A DNA stretch of 64,000 bases from Spirochaetales bacterium (GCA_003252395.1 QKEL01000008.1:186001-250000); one strand, 5' to 3'. Numbered from the stretch's first letter, positions 1 through 10,952 are shown. A program made the numbers and translations. Notes: generated from the sequence alone by a model not told the origin.

Positions 1-1087
1 CTACGTGCTCGGGGGCCAGGGCATGGAGATCGCCTACCGCGATTCGGACGTGGTGGAGTTCATGGACATCATCAACCAGATTACCCAGGAAAACCCGATT
101 CTGGTCGACAAATACATCGAGGGCACCGAGGCCGAAGTGGACGCGGTGTGCGACGGATCGGACATACTGATTCCGGGCATCATGGAACACGTGGAGCGCA
201 CGGGAATCCACTCGGGCGACTCGATTTCCGTTTACCCCGCGCCCAACCTCACCGCGGGCCAAAAGGCGAAAATCGCCGACTATTCGGAGCGGCTCGCCAA
301 GGAGCTCAAGGTAATCGGGCTCATCAATATCCAGTTTATCGCCAAGGGCGATGACATCTACGTAATCGAGGTGAATCCGCGCTCGAGCCGCACCGTGCCC
401 TATATCAGCAAGGTGACCGGCGTGCCGATCGTGGATATCGCCACGCGCTGCATGTTCGGGGAAAAGCTGAAGGACTTGGGCTACGGCACGGGGCTTTTCA
501 GGGAATCGCCCTACTTCGCCGTCAAGATGCCGGTATTCTCCTTCGAAAAACTCTACGGCGTGGAAACCGCGCTTGGCCCCGAGATGAAATCCACCGGAGA
601 GGCCCTGGGCATCGCCAAGAAATGGGAAGACGCGCTTTATAAGGGCTTCCGCGGGTCGGGCATCAAGATACGGTTGAATAAAGAGGGAAAGGGCACCGTC
701 GCGGTGTCGCTTCGGGAACGGGACTACGCCGAGGGCCTTCCCATCGTGCGGCGCTACGCTAAGGCCGGGTTCCGCATCGCGGCAACCGCCGGCACGGCGA
801 AATACCTCAAGGACAACGGCGTGGACGCGGACGCGATTGGAAGGCCTTCAGACCCGTCGCCGAACATCCTCGACGCGCTCCAAAAAGGAGAGCTTACCCT
901 GGTTATCAATACGCCGACGAGGGGACGCGACAAGAACCGCAACGGCTTCAGAATCCGCCGCAGCGCGGTGGAGCATAACTGCGCCTGCCTCACCTCCCTC
1001 GATACGGCGGCCGCCTTCGCCTCCTGCGTGGAACGGGGACTAAACCAGGTTTTGGAGCCTCTCGATATCGTAAAGATCTTCGCGTGA
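1..1087 (+). CDS. carB: Carbamoyl-phosphate synthase large subunit, C-terminal part (5' partial)
   Basis: This is the 3' third of carB, which makes carbamoyl phosphate from bicarbonate, ammonia and two ATP for pyrimidine and arginine synthesis in the cytoplasm. The frame is open from base 2 with the family string YVLGGQGMEI, so the gene enters from outside the window. The visible part holds the end of the second ATP-grasp domain (EVNPRSSRTVPYISK) and then the regulatory MGS-like domain from about residue 225, with AGFRIAATAGTAKYL and the TPTRGRDKNRNGFRIRR segment. It ends 21 bp before the stop of a convergent sensor kinase, with a hairpin over both 3' ends. Identity is near certain; the start lies outside the window. 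Confidence 0.97.
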   Translation, partial: YVLGGQGMEIAYRDSDVVEFMDIINQITQENPILVDKYIEGTEAEVDAVCDGSDILIPGIMEHVERTGIHSGDSISVYPAPNLTAGQKAKIADYSERLAKELKVIGLINIQFIAKGDDIYVIEVNPRSSRTVPYISKVTGVPIVDIATRCMFGEKLKDLGYGTGLFRESPYFAVKMPVFSFEKLYGVETALGPEMKSTGEALGIAKKWEDALYKGFRGSGIKIRLNKEGKGTVAVSLRERDYAEGLPIVRRYAKAGFRIAATAGTAKYLKDNGVDADAIGRPSDPSPNILDALQKGELTLVINTPTRGRDKNRNGFRIRRSAVEHNCACLTSLDTAAAFASCVERGLNQVLEPLDIVKIFA

Positions 1088-1094
1088 CCAACCT

Positions 1095-1127
1095 AAACCG
1101 GCGGCTCCTCAGTCGCCGGTTTCGTTT
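1095..1127. terminator. Hairpin shared by convergent carB and sensor kinase ends
   Basis: A perfect 9-bp stem, AAACCGGCG (1095-1103) with CGCCGGTTT (1114-1122), encloses a 10-nt loop and is followed on the plus strand by CGTTTTCC. It covers the stop codon of the minus-strand kinase. The T tract is short, so termination strength is uncertain, but the position fits a bidirectional terminator. Confidence 0.5.
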
Positions 1128-4100
1128 TCCAGGGCCCTACAGAGCGCCTCGTATTCGCTTTGCAGGAGGGCGAGCCCTTCGGGCAGTATCTCGATCCTGC
1201 CCTCGCGGATCGCCTTTTCCATTTCCAGCGCGACTTCTCTCAGGCGCAGTCCCGCGACATTCGCGCAGGCGCCCTTTATGGTATGGGCCTGCCGTTCGGC
1301 CGCCCGGTAATCGCCGCGCTCGAGCAAACCGCGCAACGTCTCGAGCTGTTCGGGCATATCGGTTTTGAACACCCCGATGACCGCGTTCATCAGGTCCGCG
1401 TCGTCCAAAAGCCTGTCCGTAAAATCCTGGCGGTCGAAGGCGGGAATGCCGCGACGAACCGTAATTCTCTTTTCCGCGCCCTTGGGTGCCCTTTTCCCCG
1501 GGGCCCATTTCTCGATGACCTGGGAAAGCTCGGCGGGAACGATCGGCTTCCCGAGATAATCGTCCATTCCCGCCTCAAGGCAGCGCTCGCGATCGCCGCT
1601 GAGCGCGTGGGCGGTCATGGCGATAACGGGGACGTGATGGTCGAGCACGCCCGATTTCTCGTCGCGAATGCGCCGCGTCGCCTCGAATCCGTCCATCTCG
1701 GGCATTTGCACGTCCATGAAAACCAGGTCATAGCGTTCTCGGCACAGTAAGTCAAGCGCGTCTTTCCCGTTGGAGGCCACGTCGGCGGTAAAGCCGAACC
1801 GAAAGAGAATGCCGAGGGCGACCCGCTGATTGGTCAGATTATCCTCTACCACCAGGAGCCGGAGCCCCGAGAGCGACCGCTTTCGTTTTCGTCGCGGCTT
1901 GAGCGAACCGAATAGGCCCGACTCCCCCCGTTCGCCCGGCTTCGCGCCCAAGACGAGCCCTACCGCTTCCGCCAAATCCCGGTGGCGAAAGGGTTTTGAT
2001 ATAGTCGCAGCGGGATTGACGCTCGGGCTTGTATCGCCCTGGCGCGAAGTGATGAGAATGACGGGAGGAAGGGGCTCTCCCGCCCCGAAGGACTTTGCGT
2101 CCGTCAGTTCCGCGCAGCAGTCCGGGACGGAACAGGCGGAGATCACCATGAAATCGAAGGCCTCGGAAGCGCCGCGCGCCAGGGCGATTTCCTTGCGGGT
2201 ATCGGCGGCCGTTTCCGCCAGCGTAACAGCGATATCCCAACTCGACAGGAGTTCCGATAGGTGGCTTCCCTCCCGGGGATTGGACGATATCACGTAGGCC
2301 CGTTTCCCCGCCGCGCGCGCGGGCCGCGGGGAAGGAGACGGACTCGACGCGGGGCCGACGCGAACGGTAAACCAAAATTCGGAGCCCTTGCCGGCCTCGC
2401 TTTCCACGCCGATCTCGCCGCCCATTTTTTCGGCGAGCTGGCGCGAAATGGCGAGTCCCAAACCGCTTCCGCCGTACCTTCGGGACACCGACGTATCCAG
2501 TTGGCTGAACTTGCTAAAGAGAAGATGCCTTTTGTCCTCGGAAATGCCGATACCCGTGTCACTCACCCGGAACCGAAGGACCGTGGCGGCGGGCACGGAC
2601 CGCTCGAGTTCCACGGAAACGTTAATTTCGCCCTTTTCCGTGAATTTTACCGCGTTTGACACGAGGTTCGTGAGGACCTGCCTGATCCTGCTCGGATCGC
2701 CGGAAACAGAGGCCGGTATCGCGGGGTCGATTCGCCACGTGAACTCGAGGTTTTTCTGGTAGGCGGAAACCGAGAGGCCGGAAGCCACGTCGCCGATTAA
2801 GTCCGCGAGATTGAAATCCACGCGGTCTATCTCGAGCTTACCCGCCTCAAGCTTGGAAAAATCCAGTATATCGTTGATCAGGCTCAAGAGCGTTACGCCG
2901 CTTGAGTGGATAGTCTCGGCGAAGTAGCGCTGTTCCGGATTGAGGGTGGTGGCGAGCAAGAGACCGGTCATGCCGATTACCCCGTTGAGGGGCGTTCTGA
3001 TCTCGTGACTCATGTTGGCGAGAAAATCGCCCTTTGCCGCGTTCGCCTGGTCGGCCTCCACGGCAAGCCGTTCCGCGTTTTCCATCGCCTCCTGGAGATT
3101 GCGGTTCATTATCTGCAGCTGGAGTGCCGTATTCTTTTGCGCGGAGATATCGAGCATGAACCCCCTGATTTTCAGGGCCTGTCCGATTTCGTCACGTTCC
3201 GTGACCAAGCCGTTATCCAATACCCAAATCTCGCTTCCGTCGCTCCGCATCAACCGGTACTCGCAGACAAAATCCTGGCTAGACGTCTGCATGACCCGGT
3301 CAATCTGGGCTTGCACGGCGCCGGCGTCGTCCGGGTGGATCCGGCTCAATACCGTATCGAGACTGTCGTCGCTGCCGTCGTCGGTCATGCCCATGAGCCG
3401 GTACCAGCCCGGGCCGTGAATCACGCGCCGCGTTTGGGTATTCCATTCCCAAATGACCAGCTTCGTGCCCTCGATTATCTGTCGCAGCCGTTGTTCGTTT
3501 TCCGCGATGGCGCGCTGGCTCTCTTCCAGGGATCGGGCAGCGGCGTTTCTTTCGGTCTCGTCCTCCACGAAAATCATGCCGCCGGAAACCTTTCCCGCGC
3601 CGTCGGTGATGGGATTGAAAAGGGTATGCAAATAACGCGGCTTTGATACGCCTTCCTGGTAAAAATACCCGTCGAACGAGGCCTTCTTGCCCGCGAGCAC
3701 CAGGCGAGCCGAATCGGCAAGGCGCGAGTCTGCCAGCTCATAGACGGTACCGGACAACGCCGCGGTACGCGAAAGACTGAACGAATAGAGGAACCGGTCA
3801 TTGCAGGACAAAAGGCGCCCGGACGTATCGAACTGGCAAATCCCGACGGGGGCGTCATTGAAAACCGATCGGTACATGGCTTCCCGGGCCAGAAGGGCGT
3901 CTTGGGCCTGGCGTCGGGCGGTTATGTCCTGATGGGTGCCAAACATGATCAGGGGTTTTCCGTCTTCGGTCCATTTCGAAACGCGGCCCCGATCGACTAT
4001 CCAAACCCATGAGCCATTCCGGTGCTTAATCCGGGCCTCGCACTCGTAATAGGGGGTTTCCCCCCGGAAATGCCTGTCCAGCTGTTCCTGGGTATACGCG

Positions 4101-5050
4101 AGATCGTCGGGGTGAACGAGGGACGTCCACGTCTCAACGGTAGTCGGTTCAAGCTCCGCCAGGGAGTAGCCGATCATGGAAGCCCACCGCTCATTGAAAG
4201 TGGTTTTTCCGGTCTGGATGTTCCACTCCCAGGTTCCCGCGTTAGTGCCCCGGATAATCTCGGTAAGCCGTTCTCGCTCGCCCTCCAGGATTCGTTCCGT
4301 CTCGAAAAGCCGGGTTTCGTCGAATAAATAGCCGTGAATCTCGCGGATCGCGCCGTCGGAATCCCGAATCAGGCGGCTAAAATCCGAGAACCAGCGGTAC
4401 TCGCCGTCTTTTCGCCTGAGGCGGTACGATTGCGTGAAGGTTTCAACGCCGGAGGCAAGCGCGGCTGCCACCTCGGTTTCAACCCGATCCAAGTCCTCGC
4501 CATGGATAAGCGAGGCGTACGGCAGCGGGGCAGTGGTTAGCTCAAGGGGCGTATACCCAAGTATTTCCCCGGCGTTTCCCGAAATGTACTTGACCGGCCA
4601 GCCCCGCTGGGTATCCCACACGATGACACAAACCGGGCCCGAGGAGAAAAGCTCACGCTCGGCGAATAGTTTTCCCAAGAGGGATTGATAGCGCTCACGG
4701 GTGATGGGTAGCTCGTCGTGCCCTATCGCGACGGTCTGAACGTAATCCGCCCCCTCGTAACGCAAACCGGTAAAAAAAAGCGACGCGTACACGGTGGTGC
4801 CGTCCGACTGGGTATACCGGCCCATGACGTTTCTCGTGGCTCCCGGAACGAGGGCCCGAAGGTCCGTCTTCGCGATTACCCCCGCGAAGAGCGTCAGAAA
4901 ATCGGTACCCTTTAGCCGGGTTATGGGCATGCCGTAAAACGTTTCGGCGGCGACGTTCGCGTCTACGACCTTAGCGGAAGCGGGATCGAGAAGAAGCATG
5001 GGGGGCGTGCCAGCAACGCCGGCTACGGGCTGGGATTCATAAAAGCGCAT
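1109..5050 (-). CDS. Multi-PAS hybrid sensor histidine kinase with REC and Hpt domains
   Basis: A 1313-aa phosphorelay sensor. Five PAS-type segments are visible at roughly residues 18-125, 135-250, 265-385, 390-505 and 525-640. A HisKA domain follows with SHEIRTP (phospho-acceptor His682), then an ATPase domain ([27 protein letters not shown]). The first receiver (about 915-1035) looks degenerate, because the usual acidic acceptor is replaced (FMVISACS). The second receiver (1063-1182) is intact with Asp1113 in [11 protein letters not shown]. The C-terminal Hpt domain has His1256 in AHTIKG. There is no signal peptide and no membrane span, so sensing is probably cytoplasmic. The ATG at 5050 has GAGG about ten bases upstream. 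There is no cognate regulator beside it, so the relay output lies elsewhere; the signal is unknown. Confidence 0.93.
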   Translation of the reverse strand: MRFYESQPVAGVAGTPPMLLLDPASAKVVDANVAAETFYGMPITRLKGTDFLTLFAGVIAKTDLRALVPGATRNVMGRYTQSDGTTVYASLFFTGLRYEGADYVQTVAIGHDELPITRERYQSLLGKLFAERELFSSGPVCVIVWDTQRGWPVKYISGNAGEILGYTPLELTTAPLPYASLIHGEDLDRVETEVAAALASGVETFTQSYRLRRKDGEYRWFSDFSRLIRDSDGAIREIHGYLFDETRLFETERILEGERERLTEIIRGTNAGTWEWNIQTGKTTFNERWASMIGYSLAELEPTTVETWTSLVHPDDLAYTQEQLDRHFRGETPYYECEARIKHRNGSWVWIVDRGRVSKWTEDGKPLIMFGTHQDITARRQAQDALLAREAMYRSVFNDAPVGICQFDTSGRLLSCNDRFLYSFSLSRTAALSGTVYELADSRLADSARLVLAGKKASFDGYFYQEGVSKPRYLHTLFNPITDGAGKVSGGMIFVEDETERNAAARSLEESQRAIAENEQRLRQIIEGTKLVIWEWNTQTRRVIHGPGWYRLMGMTDDGSDDSLDTVLSRIHPDDAGAVQAQIDRVMQTSSQDFVCEYRLMRSDGSEIWVLDNGLVTERDEIGQALKIRGFMLDISAQKNTALQLQIMNRNLQEAMENAERLAVEADQANAAKGDFLANMSHEIRTPLNGVIGMTGLLLATTLNPEQRYFAETIHSSGVTLLSLINDILDFSKLEAGKLEIDRVDFNLADLIGDVASGLSVSAYQKNLEFTWRIDPAIPASVSGDPSRIRQVLTNLVSNAVKFTEKGEINVSVELERSVPAATVLRFRVSDTGIGISEDKRHLLFSKFSQLDTSVSRRYGGSGLGLAISRQLAEKMGGEIGVESEAGKGSEFWFTVRVGPASSPSPSPRPARAAGKRAYVISSNPREGSHLSELLSSWDIAVTLAETAADTRKEIALARGASEAFDFMVISACSVPDCCAELTDAKSFGAGEPLPPVILITSRQGDTSPSVNPAATISKPFRHRDLAEAVGLVLGAKPGERGESGLFGSLKPRRKRKRSLSGLRLLVVEDNLTNQRVALGILFRFGFTADVASNGKDALDLLCRERYDLVFMDVQMPEMDGFEATRRIRDEKSGVLDHHVPVIAMTAHALSGDRERCLEAGMDDYLGKPIVPAELSQVIEKWAPGKRAPKGAEKRITVRRGIPAFDRQDFTDRLLDDADLMNAVIGVFKTDMPEQLETLRGLLERGDYRAAERQAHTIKGACANVAGLRLREVALEMEKAIREGRIEILPEGLALLQSEYEALCRALENETGD

Positions 5051-5176
5051 TGGGGAAGCACCTCATCGCTGGGATTCTGCTAAAAAGTATACTACCTCGC
5101 CCGAATCAATGCTTGCCCGCGGCGAGAAAAGGAGGGGGCGCCGCGCCCCTTGCATGGGAAGAAGGCCGGGGATACA

Positions 5177-5794
5177 ATGTCCCCTATGGATACGCTTTCC
5201 CGCATTTGGTCCTCGGCCCTCATTCTTCTGTTCGTTCTTGATCCCTTCGGCAATATACCCATGCTCCTCGCGATCCTTAAGGATTTCAACGCCGATAAGC
5301 AACGGAAAATCATCATACGCGAAGTGCTTGTCGCCCTGGTAGTCATGGTGGTTTTTCTATTCTTCGGCAGGGGCATACTCGCGGTCTTCGGCTTGGAAAG
5401 CGGCGTGATCAGAATCGCGGGCGGAACGGTCCTGTTCGTCATCGGCCTCCGGATGGTCTTTCCCGACGACAAGGGATCCCTCTACCAAAGCAGGGGAGAA
5501 CCCTTTATCGTCCCCATAGCCATACCCCTCATCGCGGGCCCCTCGGCGCTCGCGACCCTCATCCTCATGAGCGAAAGCCACAGCATATCGTCGCTCATCT
5601 CCTTTGGGGCCTTAATGGTCGCCTGGTTCATCACCGCGGCGTTGCTCATCTTGGCGCCCGCCATATATCGAATACTGGGCGAGCGGGGCCTTGCCGCCAT
5701 GGAGCGGCTTATGGGAATGCTGCTGTTGATGCTTTCCGTGCAAATGTTCATTGACGGTCTGCGGGCCCTGGGCGTAGTGCCGGCGCTCGGATAA
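5177..5794 (+). CDS. MarC family integral membrane protein
   Basis: A 205-aa protein of the MarC/UPF0056 family, whose transport role is unproven. It has about six hydrophobic helices, an N-terminal LDPFGNIPM segment and a central PLIAGPSALATLILM segment; both are family landmarks. I chose the ATG at 5177 (MSPMDTLS) because a GGAAGAAGG stretch lies about ten bases upstream; the ATG at 5186 is also possible. It diverges from the sensor kinase with about 125 bp between them. Length is normal for the family. No partner gene suggests a substrate. Confidence 0.85.
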   Translation: MSPMDTLSRIWSSALILLFVLDPFGNIPMLLAILKDFNADKQRKIIIREVLVALVVMVVFLFFGRGILAVFGLESGVIRIAGGTVLFVIGLRMVFPDDKGSLYQSRGEPFIVPIAIPLIAGPSALATLILMSESHSISSLISFGALMVAWFITAALLILAPAIYRILGERGLAAMERLMGMLLLMLSVQMFIDGLRALGVVPALG

Positions 5795-6044
5795 AAAAAG
5801 TAGACGAAGCGCAATTCTCGAAATCAGAAAGGTAGAGGCTCATTTTAGGTCCGATTTTTGTCTCTTTGCGATCACATTCAGGAAAAACGTTCTCGCACAC
5901 GGTAAAAAATCCATTAACTCCATAGCATCCACCGATTTTCACATTTTTTACCGATTCTTCCTTGACGCCTAAAAAAAGGTAATGGTACTGTACTGATAAC
6001 CAAATCAAAAAGTGCAAAAAAATACTACCTTAAGGATATCAGCT
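5795..6044 (+). promoter_or_regulatory. Intergenic region with sigma70-type promoter for the acyltransferase-MCP unit
   Basis: This gap of 250 bp is AT-rich compared with its surroundings and holds no convincing gene. A promoter candidate is TTGACG (5962-5967), an 18-bp spacer and TACTGT (5986-5991), giving a leader of about 45 nt. A good ribosome site, AAGGA at 6032-6036, lies 8 nt before the ATG at 6045 and decides the start of the next gene. Confidence 0.45.
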
Positions 6045-7061
6045 ATGGTTTTTGCACCGACCGGCAACATTGTTGAGTACAAGGGCTACGATGATGATGG
6101 GAAGGATCCGATCAAGCCTTGGTTTCAGGCATCGATTGACCTGGGCGACCATATAGGTATCCGTTTCGGCCACATTCTTCCCGATTCGGAAGAACCCCGA
6201 TGGATATATCTATCCCACGCCGATTACGACGGCATTGGCGGATTTGCGGACATATTGCGGGAGCGGGGATTCGACGTAGGGCCCCTTCCTACCATTCCGC
6301 ACCGCGCTCCCCGTTCGTGGTGGCCCTTCCTCCGAAGCATGCCCCTCTTCCTTTCCCCCCGCGAACGGGTAACCTGGAAAAAGCGTTTCGGGCAAAGCGC
6401 CCCCCCCCGCCACGATAAAGCGCCGAAATCGGTTGCTTGGCACGTATTCGACCGCGAAACCACGGATAAAATCGTCGCCGCCTGTAAGGATAAGCAATAC
6501 ACGGTCAATTCCTACTTGCTCTCCCACCTGGGCGAAGCGGTATATCCCGATACTGCGGACGATACGCGTTCCATGGGCTGGATGGTACCGGTCAATCTGC
6601 GCGGCAAGGTCAACCGAAGGCGGGACAGCGAAAACCACGTCAGCTTCGTCAGGGTACCCCTGGAACGAAAGGACAGCCCCGACCGCATTCACCGGAAGAT
6701 ATACCGGGAATTGGAGCGGGGCGAGCACTGGGCGAACTGGAATGCTTACACGGCCACGCGCATCCTTCCGCTGGGAATGAAGCGAGCCATGGTGAAGGCG
6801 GACCGGGCGACCAGCAGATACACGGTAGGCGTGTTTTCGAATATCGGGGTATGGAACGGCGACGGGAAGATAGACCTCGAGGGTGACTGGCTTTTCGCCC
6901 CCCCCGCCATGAGGTTTTTCATGATAGCCGCGGGGTGCGTCACCTGGAACGGCCGCCTCAGCCTATGCCTCCACATTCATCCGGAAATTTCCGCCGATCC
7001 CGCCGATTCCCGCGAGTGGGTCACGGCGTGGGTGGCGAGCATCACATCGGACATCGAATAA
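6045..7061 (+). CDS. Condensation-fold (CoA-dependent acyltransferase-like) protein
   Basis: A 338-aa protein that looks like a stand-alone member of the condensation/chloramphenicol-acetyltransferase/WS-DGAT fold. The key evidence is HADYDG (His58-x3-Asp62-Gly63), which matches the catalytic HxxxDG motif, and a later [19 protein letters not shown] stretch like the second subdomain of this fold. The substrate cannot be read from sequence: acyl-CoA with an alcohol or amine acceptor is the family expectation. There is no carrier-protein, adenylation or ketosynthase gene nearby. I use the ATG at 6045 because AAGGA precedes it; an upstream GTG at 6012 lacks a ribosome site. A run of nine C residues (6410-6418) lies inside the frame. 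The next gene, an MCP, begins 10 bp after the stop, so both are probably cotranscribed. Confidence 0.65.
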   Translation: MVFAPTGNIVEYKGYDDDGKDPIKPWFQASIDLGDHIGIRFGHILPDSEEPRWIYLSHADYDGIGGFADILRERGFDVGPLPTIPHRAPRSWWPFLRSMPLFLSPRERVTWKKRFGQSAPPRHDKAPKSVAWHVFDRETTDKIVAACKDKQYTVNSYLLSHLGEAVYPDTADDTRSMGWMVPVNLRGKVNRRRDSENHVSFVRVPLERKDSPDRIHRKIYRELERGEHWANWNAYTATRILPLGMKRAMVKADRATSRYTVGVFSNIGVWNGDGKIDLEGDWLFAPPAMRFFMIAAGCVTWNGRLSLCLHIHPEISADPADSREWVTAWVASITSDIE

Positions 7062-7071
7062 GGTTGCCAGA

Positions 7072-8925
7072 ATGAATTCTAACGCTCAATTCGGAAACAC
7101 GCGCGCGCTTCGAAGGGACCTCTTTATCGTCGGCTTGGGAATAGCCTTTTTTCCCCTGGCGCTGTTGGCGCCTTTCGCGTATCTGACGGGGTTCTTCACC
7201 ATACAGGAGCTAATTCGCACCCTCACCCTGCCCCTGGCGTACCTTATCCTTGCCCTGGTTTTGGGCGCCAATTTAGCGGCAACCCGCGTCCTGCTCGGCA
7301 GGCTGGAAAAGGAGCGCGACGAGAAGGCGGTCCGAATGGTATTCGCGCGGTTGTTCGGCGTGGAAATCCTTTCCGTTTTTTTTGAAATCGCCGCGTGCCT
7401 GATTATTGTCGTGGGTTTCGTCCGCGTCGAATTCAGCCGGCCCCTACCGATTACGGCGGGGTTCGTGCTCGCGTTCGAGACGATGATCATGATACCCTTC
7501 GTCGCCTCCCTCATCGATAGCATGGAACGTTACCTCACCGCCCGCTTTCCCGAGGGCGGAACGTGGATCCCCTTAAAGGCGAAGCTATGGTTTTACGTAG
7601 GCGGCATTTTTTCGGGAACCTCGCTCTTCCTTTTCATGACCAATATAACCGCGTATTACGCGCCCGAATCGGGTCATGGGCTCGCCATCGGCATCGTTTA
7701 CCTCAACCTCATCGCCTGCGCCGTGGCCTTCGCCGAGGTGATCGTGCTGATAACCCAACTCACCAAATACATAATCCGCCCGATTTCCGGCCTGGTAAAG
7801 ACCTTTGAAACGGGCTCCTCGGGAGATCTTCGGATTCGCACTCGTCCCGAGACCACCGATGAAATTGGCAGCGCCATGAAGGCGTCCGACGGTTTTTTCA
7901 CCCGATTGCGGGCGAATATGACCGACCTGCAATCCTTATTGGAAGGGTTAATGGAGCTCAAGGAAAGCCTCACCGCCGAGGTCAACGAAACCGTTACCGC
8001 AATCGGCCAAATATCGTCAAATACCGTCAGGATGAAGGAGCGAATCGGGGAACAAGGCGTTAACGTGACGGAGACGGCGGCCTCCATCGAGCAATTGGCC
8101 CGAAATATCGATTCCCTGGGAAACCAAATTCAAAGGCAGAGCGAGGAAGTGGAACATTCCCGGAATGCGATAGACGAGCTTTTACGGGTTAACCGGGAAA
8201 TCCTCGGCGCGACCGAGGCGAATTCGCGAAACGCGGAAAGCCTGGTAACCATGGTCGAAAAAAGCCAGAGCGCGCTCCGCACGATGATCGAGGAAATCGG
8301 CGTTATCAGCAATAGCTCAGAACACCTTGCCGAGGCGAACGAATTGATCGCGAACGTCTCGAGCCAAACCAATCTTCTGGCCATGAACGCGGCGATAGAA
8401 GCGGCGCACGCGGGAGACGCAGGCCGCGGGTTCAGCGTGGTAGCCGACGAAATACGCAAGCTTGCGGAAATGTCCGCGGAACAATCGAAAACCATTCGTG
8501 AGAATCAGGCACGAACGCTCAAATCCATTGCCCTCATCGCGAAGGATTCCAATAGCGTTGAGCGTTCCTTCGCGGATATCCAAAAAGCGGTTCAACAGGC
8601 AGACGAATTGAACCGTAAGATGAAGGAATGTACCGCCAGGTCAGACGATAACGGAAGTCGGGTATCCACCGCACTCGAAAGCATTTGGGAAATTACGGCC
8701 TCAGTTCGCTCCAGTTCCGAGGAAATGCGCCAAGGAAACGAGGAGATGCTTCAGGCGGTAACGCAGCTCCGGAGAATCAGCGTTGATATCGACGGCGCCA
8801 TGACTGAATTGCACGCGGGCATCCATACCGTTACCGAGGCGAGCGGAAACTTATCCAACGCCAATGAGCATACCGATGACGCCACGGCTCAGTTAGGTAC
8901 CATTATTGCCCATTATCAAGTATAG
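7072..8925 (+). CDS. Methyl-accepting chemotaxis-type protein with six-TM sensor module
   Basis: A 617-aa receptor. The N-terminal half has six hydrophobic segments (about residues 17-40, 52-74, 96-117, 126-147, 172-192 and 204-228) and no large periplasmic domain. A HAMP region (229-281) follows, then a coiled-coil signalling domain with the highly conserved tip [20 protein letters not shown] at about 424-443. The tip contacts CheA and CheW in known receptors. No CheW-binding or methyltransferase gene is nearby. It follows the acyltransferase-like gene by 10 bp. The multi-helix membrane sensor could detect a membrane, lipid or redox signal, but that is inference only. The ligand is unknown. 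Confidence 0.92.
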   Translation: MNSNAQFGNTRALRRDLFIVGLGIAFFPLALLAPFAYLTGFFTIQELIRTLTLPLAYLILALVLGANLAATRVLLGRLEKERDEKAVRMVFARLFGVEILSVFFEIAACLIIVVGFVRVEFSRPLPITAGFVLAFETMIMIPFVASLIDSMERYLTARFPEGGTWIPLKAKLWFYVGGIFSGTSLFLFMTNITAYYAPESGHGLAIGIVYLNLIACAVAFAEVIVLITQLTKYIIRPISGLVKTFETGSSGDLRIRTRPETTDEIGSAMKASDGFFTRLRANMTDLQSLLEGLMELKESLTAEVNETVTAIGQISSNTVRMKERIGEQGVNVTETAASIEQLARNIDSLGNQIQRQSEEVEHSRNAIDELLRVNREILGATEANSRNAESLVTMVEKSQSALRTMIEEIGVISNSSEHLAEANELIANVSSQTNLLAMNAAIEAAHAGDAGRGFSVVADEIRKLAEMSAEQSKTIRENQARTLKSIALIAKDSNSVERSFADIQKAVQQADELNRKMKECTARSDDNGSRVSTALESIWEITASVRSSSEEMRQGNEEMLQAVTQLRRISVDIDGAMTELHAGIHTVTEASGNLSNANEHTDDATAQLGTIIAHYQV

Positions 8926-8980
8926 TACCGTAAATTCATACTTTTTATGCGCTAAAACTGTATAAATATGCAAACTCCGC

Positions 8981-9009
8981 TTGATTATATCCGGTAATTC
9001 AGGTATTTT
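8981..9009 (+). promoter_or_regulatory. Candidate asnB promoter
   Basis: TTGATT (8981-8986), a 17-bp spacer and TATTTT (9004-9009) form a plausible sigma70-type promoter in the 190-bp gap between the MCP gene and asnB. It would give a leader of about 100 nt. No riboswitch fold was recognised in that leader. Confidence 0.4.
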
Positions 9010-9115
9010 TTTCAAACCGAGAATGCAGGAGTTCAATGCCAAGGCAGGGAATTCCGTTTTTTTTTGCCCGTTGGGCCCAGACTTAATAAAACGCGTAATT
9101 GAGGAGGAATGAGCA

Positions 9116-10789
9116 ATGTGTGGAATCGTCGGCGCCTTTGACATCAAACAAAATACGGAGCCATTCCGTAATCAAATCCTGAGAATGGCAAAAACCCTCA
9201 GGCATCGCGGACCGGATTGGTCTGGCATTTATTCCGGGGAAAAAGCGGTTTTAGCCCATGAGCGACTCGCCATAGTCGACCCCCTGTCGGGTAATCAGCC
9301 CCTTTTCAGCAAGGACGGGAAACTCGCCCTTGCGGTGAACGGCGAGATATACAATCACATGGAAATTCGTGCCCGGTACAAAGATACCTACGAATTCCTT
9401 ACCATGAGCGATTGTGAGGTAATCCTCGCGCTCTATCGCGATAAGGGCCCGGCCCTCCTCGAGGAATTGAACGGCATATTCGCCTTCGCCCTCTACGACA
9501 TCGAAAAGGACCAGTACCTGGTCGGCCGCGACCACATCGGAATTATTCCCCTGTATCAAGGCTGGGACACGGAAGGCCGCTACTATGTCGCCTCGGAGAT
9601 GAAGGCGCTCGAGGGAACCTGCACGGAGATCCGTGAATTCCTTCCGGGCACCTACTATTGGAGCGGAACCGGCACGACCGAGACCTGGTACAAACGCGAC
9701 TGGATGGAATTCGACGCTGTTAAGGACCGCGTGACCGACTTGAAGGCCCTGCGTGAGGGGCTTGAGGCGGCGGTGAAACGGCAGCTCATGAGCGACGTAC
9801 CCTACGGCGTGCTCCTTTCCGGAGGACTCGATTCGTCCGTAATCGCCGCGATCACCCAGAAATACGCGAAAAAACGCATTGAAAGCAACGATACCCAGGA
9901 AGCGTGGTGGCCCCGACTACACTCTTTCGCGGTGGGACTCAAGGGGTCACCCGACCTTATCGCCGCCCAGAAAGCCGCTGACTACATCGGAACCGTGCAT
10001 CACGAAATCCACTTTACCGTTCAGGAAGGCCTCGACGCGATCCGCGACGTGATCTACCATATCGAGACCTACGATATCACCACGATCCGGGCATCGACGC
10101 CCATGTATCTCCTTTCCCGGGCGATCAAGTCCATGGGGATTAAGATGGTCCTTTCCGGTGAGGGTTCGGACGAGCTTTTCGGCGGGTACCTCTATTTCCA
10201 TAAGGCCCCGGACGAGAAAGAACTTCATGAAGAGACGGTTCGAAAGCTTTCAAAGCTTCACCTGTATGACTGTCTCCGCGCGAATAAATCCTTGGCGGCG
10301 TGGGGAGTCGAAGGCAGAGTCCCCTTCCTGGACAAGGAGTTTATCGACGTGGCCATGCGCATGAACCCGAAGGAAAAGCTCTCGGGAAAGGCCGGAAACG
10401 GCAGAATCGAGAAATGGGCCCTCCGAGAGGCCTTTAAGGACATGCTTCCCGACGAGATCGTTTGGCGGCAAAAAGAGCAATTCTCCGACGGCGTGGGCTA
10501 TAGCTGGATCGATTCGCTGAAAAAGCTCTGCGAGGAGAAAGTTTCGGACGAACAATTCGCCCGTGCCGCAGACCGATATCCCGTCAATCCGCCCATGACG
10601 AAAGAACAGTACTATTATCGGACGATCTTTGAGGAGTTTTTCCCCTCCGCCAGCGCGGCAAAGACCGTCGCTTATGAGGCGAGCGTCGCGTGCAGTACGG
10701 CAAAAGCCCTTGAATGGGATGCCGCATGGAAGAATATGAACGATCCTTCCGGACGCGCGGTTTCTGGCGTACACGACAAGGCATATTAA
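9116..10789 (+). CDS. asnB: Asparagine synthase (glutamine-hydrolysing)
   Basis: A 557-aa AsnB, which amidates aspartate using glutamine and ATP. The protein starts MCGIVGAFD, so Cys2 becomes the N-terminal nucleophile of the class II glutaminase domain after Met removal. RHRGPDWSG and NGEIYNH are glutaminase landmarks. The synthetase domain carries the PP-loop LLSGGLDSS at about 233-241 and SGEGSDELFGGY. A strong ribosome site, GAGGAGG, lies just before the ATG. Size matches enterobacterial AsnB. It stands alone: a 9-bp terminator hairpin follows within 20 bp, and the next gene has its own promoter. Confidence 0.97.
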   Translation: MCGIVGAFDIKQNTEPFRNQILRMAKTLRHRGPDWSGIYSGEKAVLAHERLAIVDPLSGNQPLFSKDGKLALAVNGEIYNHMEIRARYKDTYEFLTMSDCEVILALYRDKGPALLEELNGIFAFALYDIEKDQYLVGRDHIGIIPLYQGWDTEGRYYVASEMKALEGTCTEIREFLPGTYYWSGTGTTETWYKRDWMEFDAVKDRVTDLKALREGLEAAVKRQLMSDVPYGVLLSGGLDSSVIAAITQKYAKKRIESNDTQEAWWPRLHSFAVGLKGSPDLIAAQKAADYIGTVHHEIHFTVQEGLDAIRDVIYHIETYDITTIRASTPMYLLSRAIKSMGIKMVLSGEGSDELFGGYLYFHKAPDEKELHEETVRKLSKLHLYDCLRANKSLAAWGVEGRVPFLDKEFIDVAMRMNPKEKLSGKAGNGRIEKWALREAFKDMLPDEIVWRQKEQFSDGVGYSWIDSLKKLCEEKVSDEQFARAADRYPVNPPMTKEQYYYRTIFEEFFPSASAAKTVAYEASVACSTAKALEWDAAWKNMNDPSGRAVSGVHDKAY

Positions 10790-10804
10790 GCATTCAATAC
10801 GGTC

Positions 10805-10840
10805 AAGAAGCGGGCAATAAGTCCGCTTCTTGTATTTTTT
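10805..10840 (+). terminator. Rho-independent terminator after asnB
   Basis: A perfect 9-bp stem, AAGAAGCGG (10805-10813) with CCGCTTCTT (10823-10831), a 9-nt loop and a following GTATTTTTTA tract. It lies 16 bp after the asnB stop codon. Confidence 0.9.
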
Positions 10841-10849
10841 ATATCATAG

Positions 10850-10908
10850 ACCTACCGACCGGTAGGTAAAATATAGGAATATTTCAATTATTTTACCGAC
10901 CGGTAGGT
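10850..10908. promoter_or_regulatory. Two TetR-type operators upstream of tetR
   Basis: Site 1 (10850-10867) reads ACCTACCGACCGGTAGGT, an 18-bp palindrome imperfect only at the central two bases. Site 2 (10891-10908) reads TTTTACCGACCGGTAGGT. They are 41 bp apart, about four helical turns, and site 2 ends 7 bp before the -35 box of tetR. The same core recurs upstream of the downstream glucosidase gene, so the neighbouring TetR protein is the obvious ligand. Confidence 0.8.
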
Positions 10909-10915
10909 AAATTAA

Positions 10916-10944
10916 TTGACAGACCACCAATCACTTGATATATA
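10916..10944 (+). promoter_or_regulatory. tetR promoter, apparently giving a leaderless mRNA
   Basis: A perfect -35 box TTGACA (10916-10921), a 17-bp spacer and TATATA (10939-10944). Transcription should start about 7 nt further on, at or next to the ATG at 10953. No Shine-Dalgarno sequence lies between. Confidence 0.75.
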
Positions 10945-10952
10945 CTTACTTC

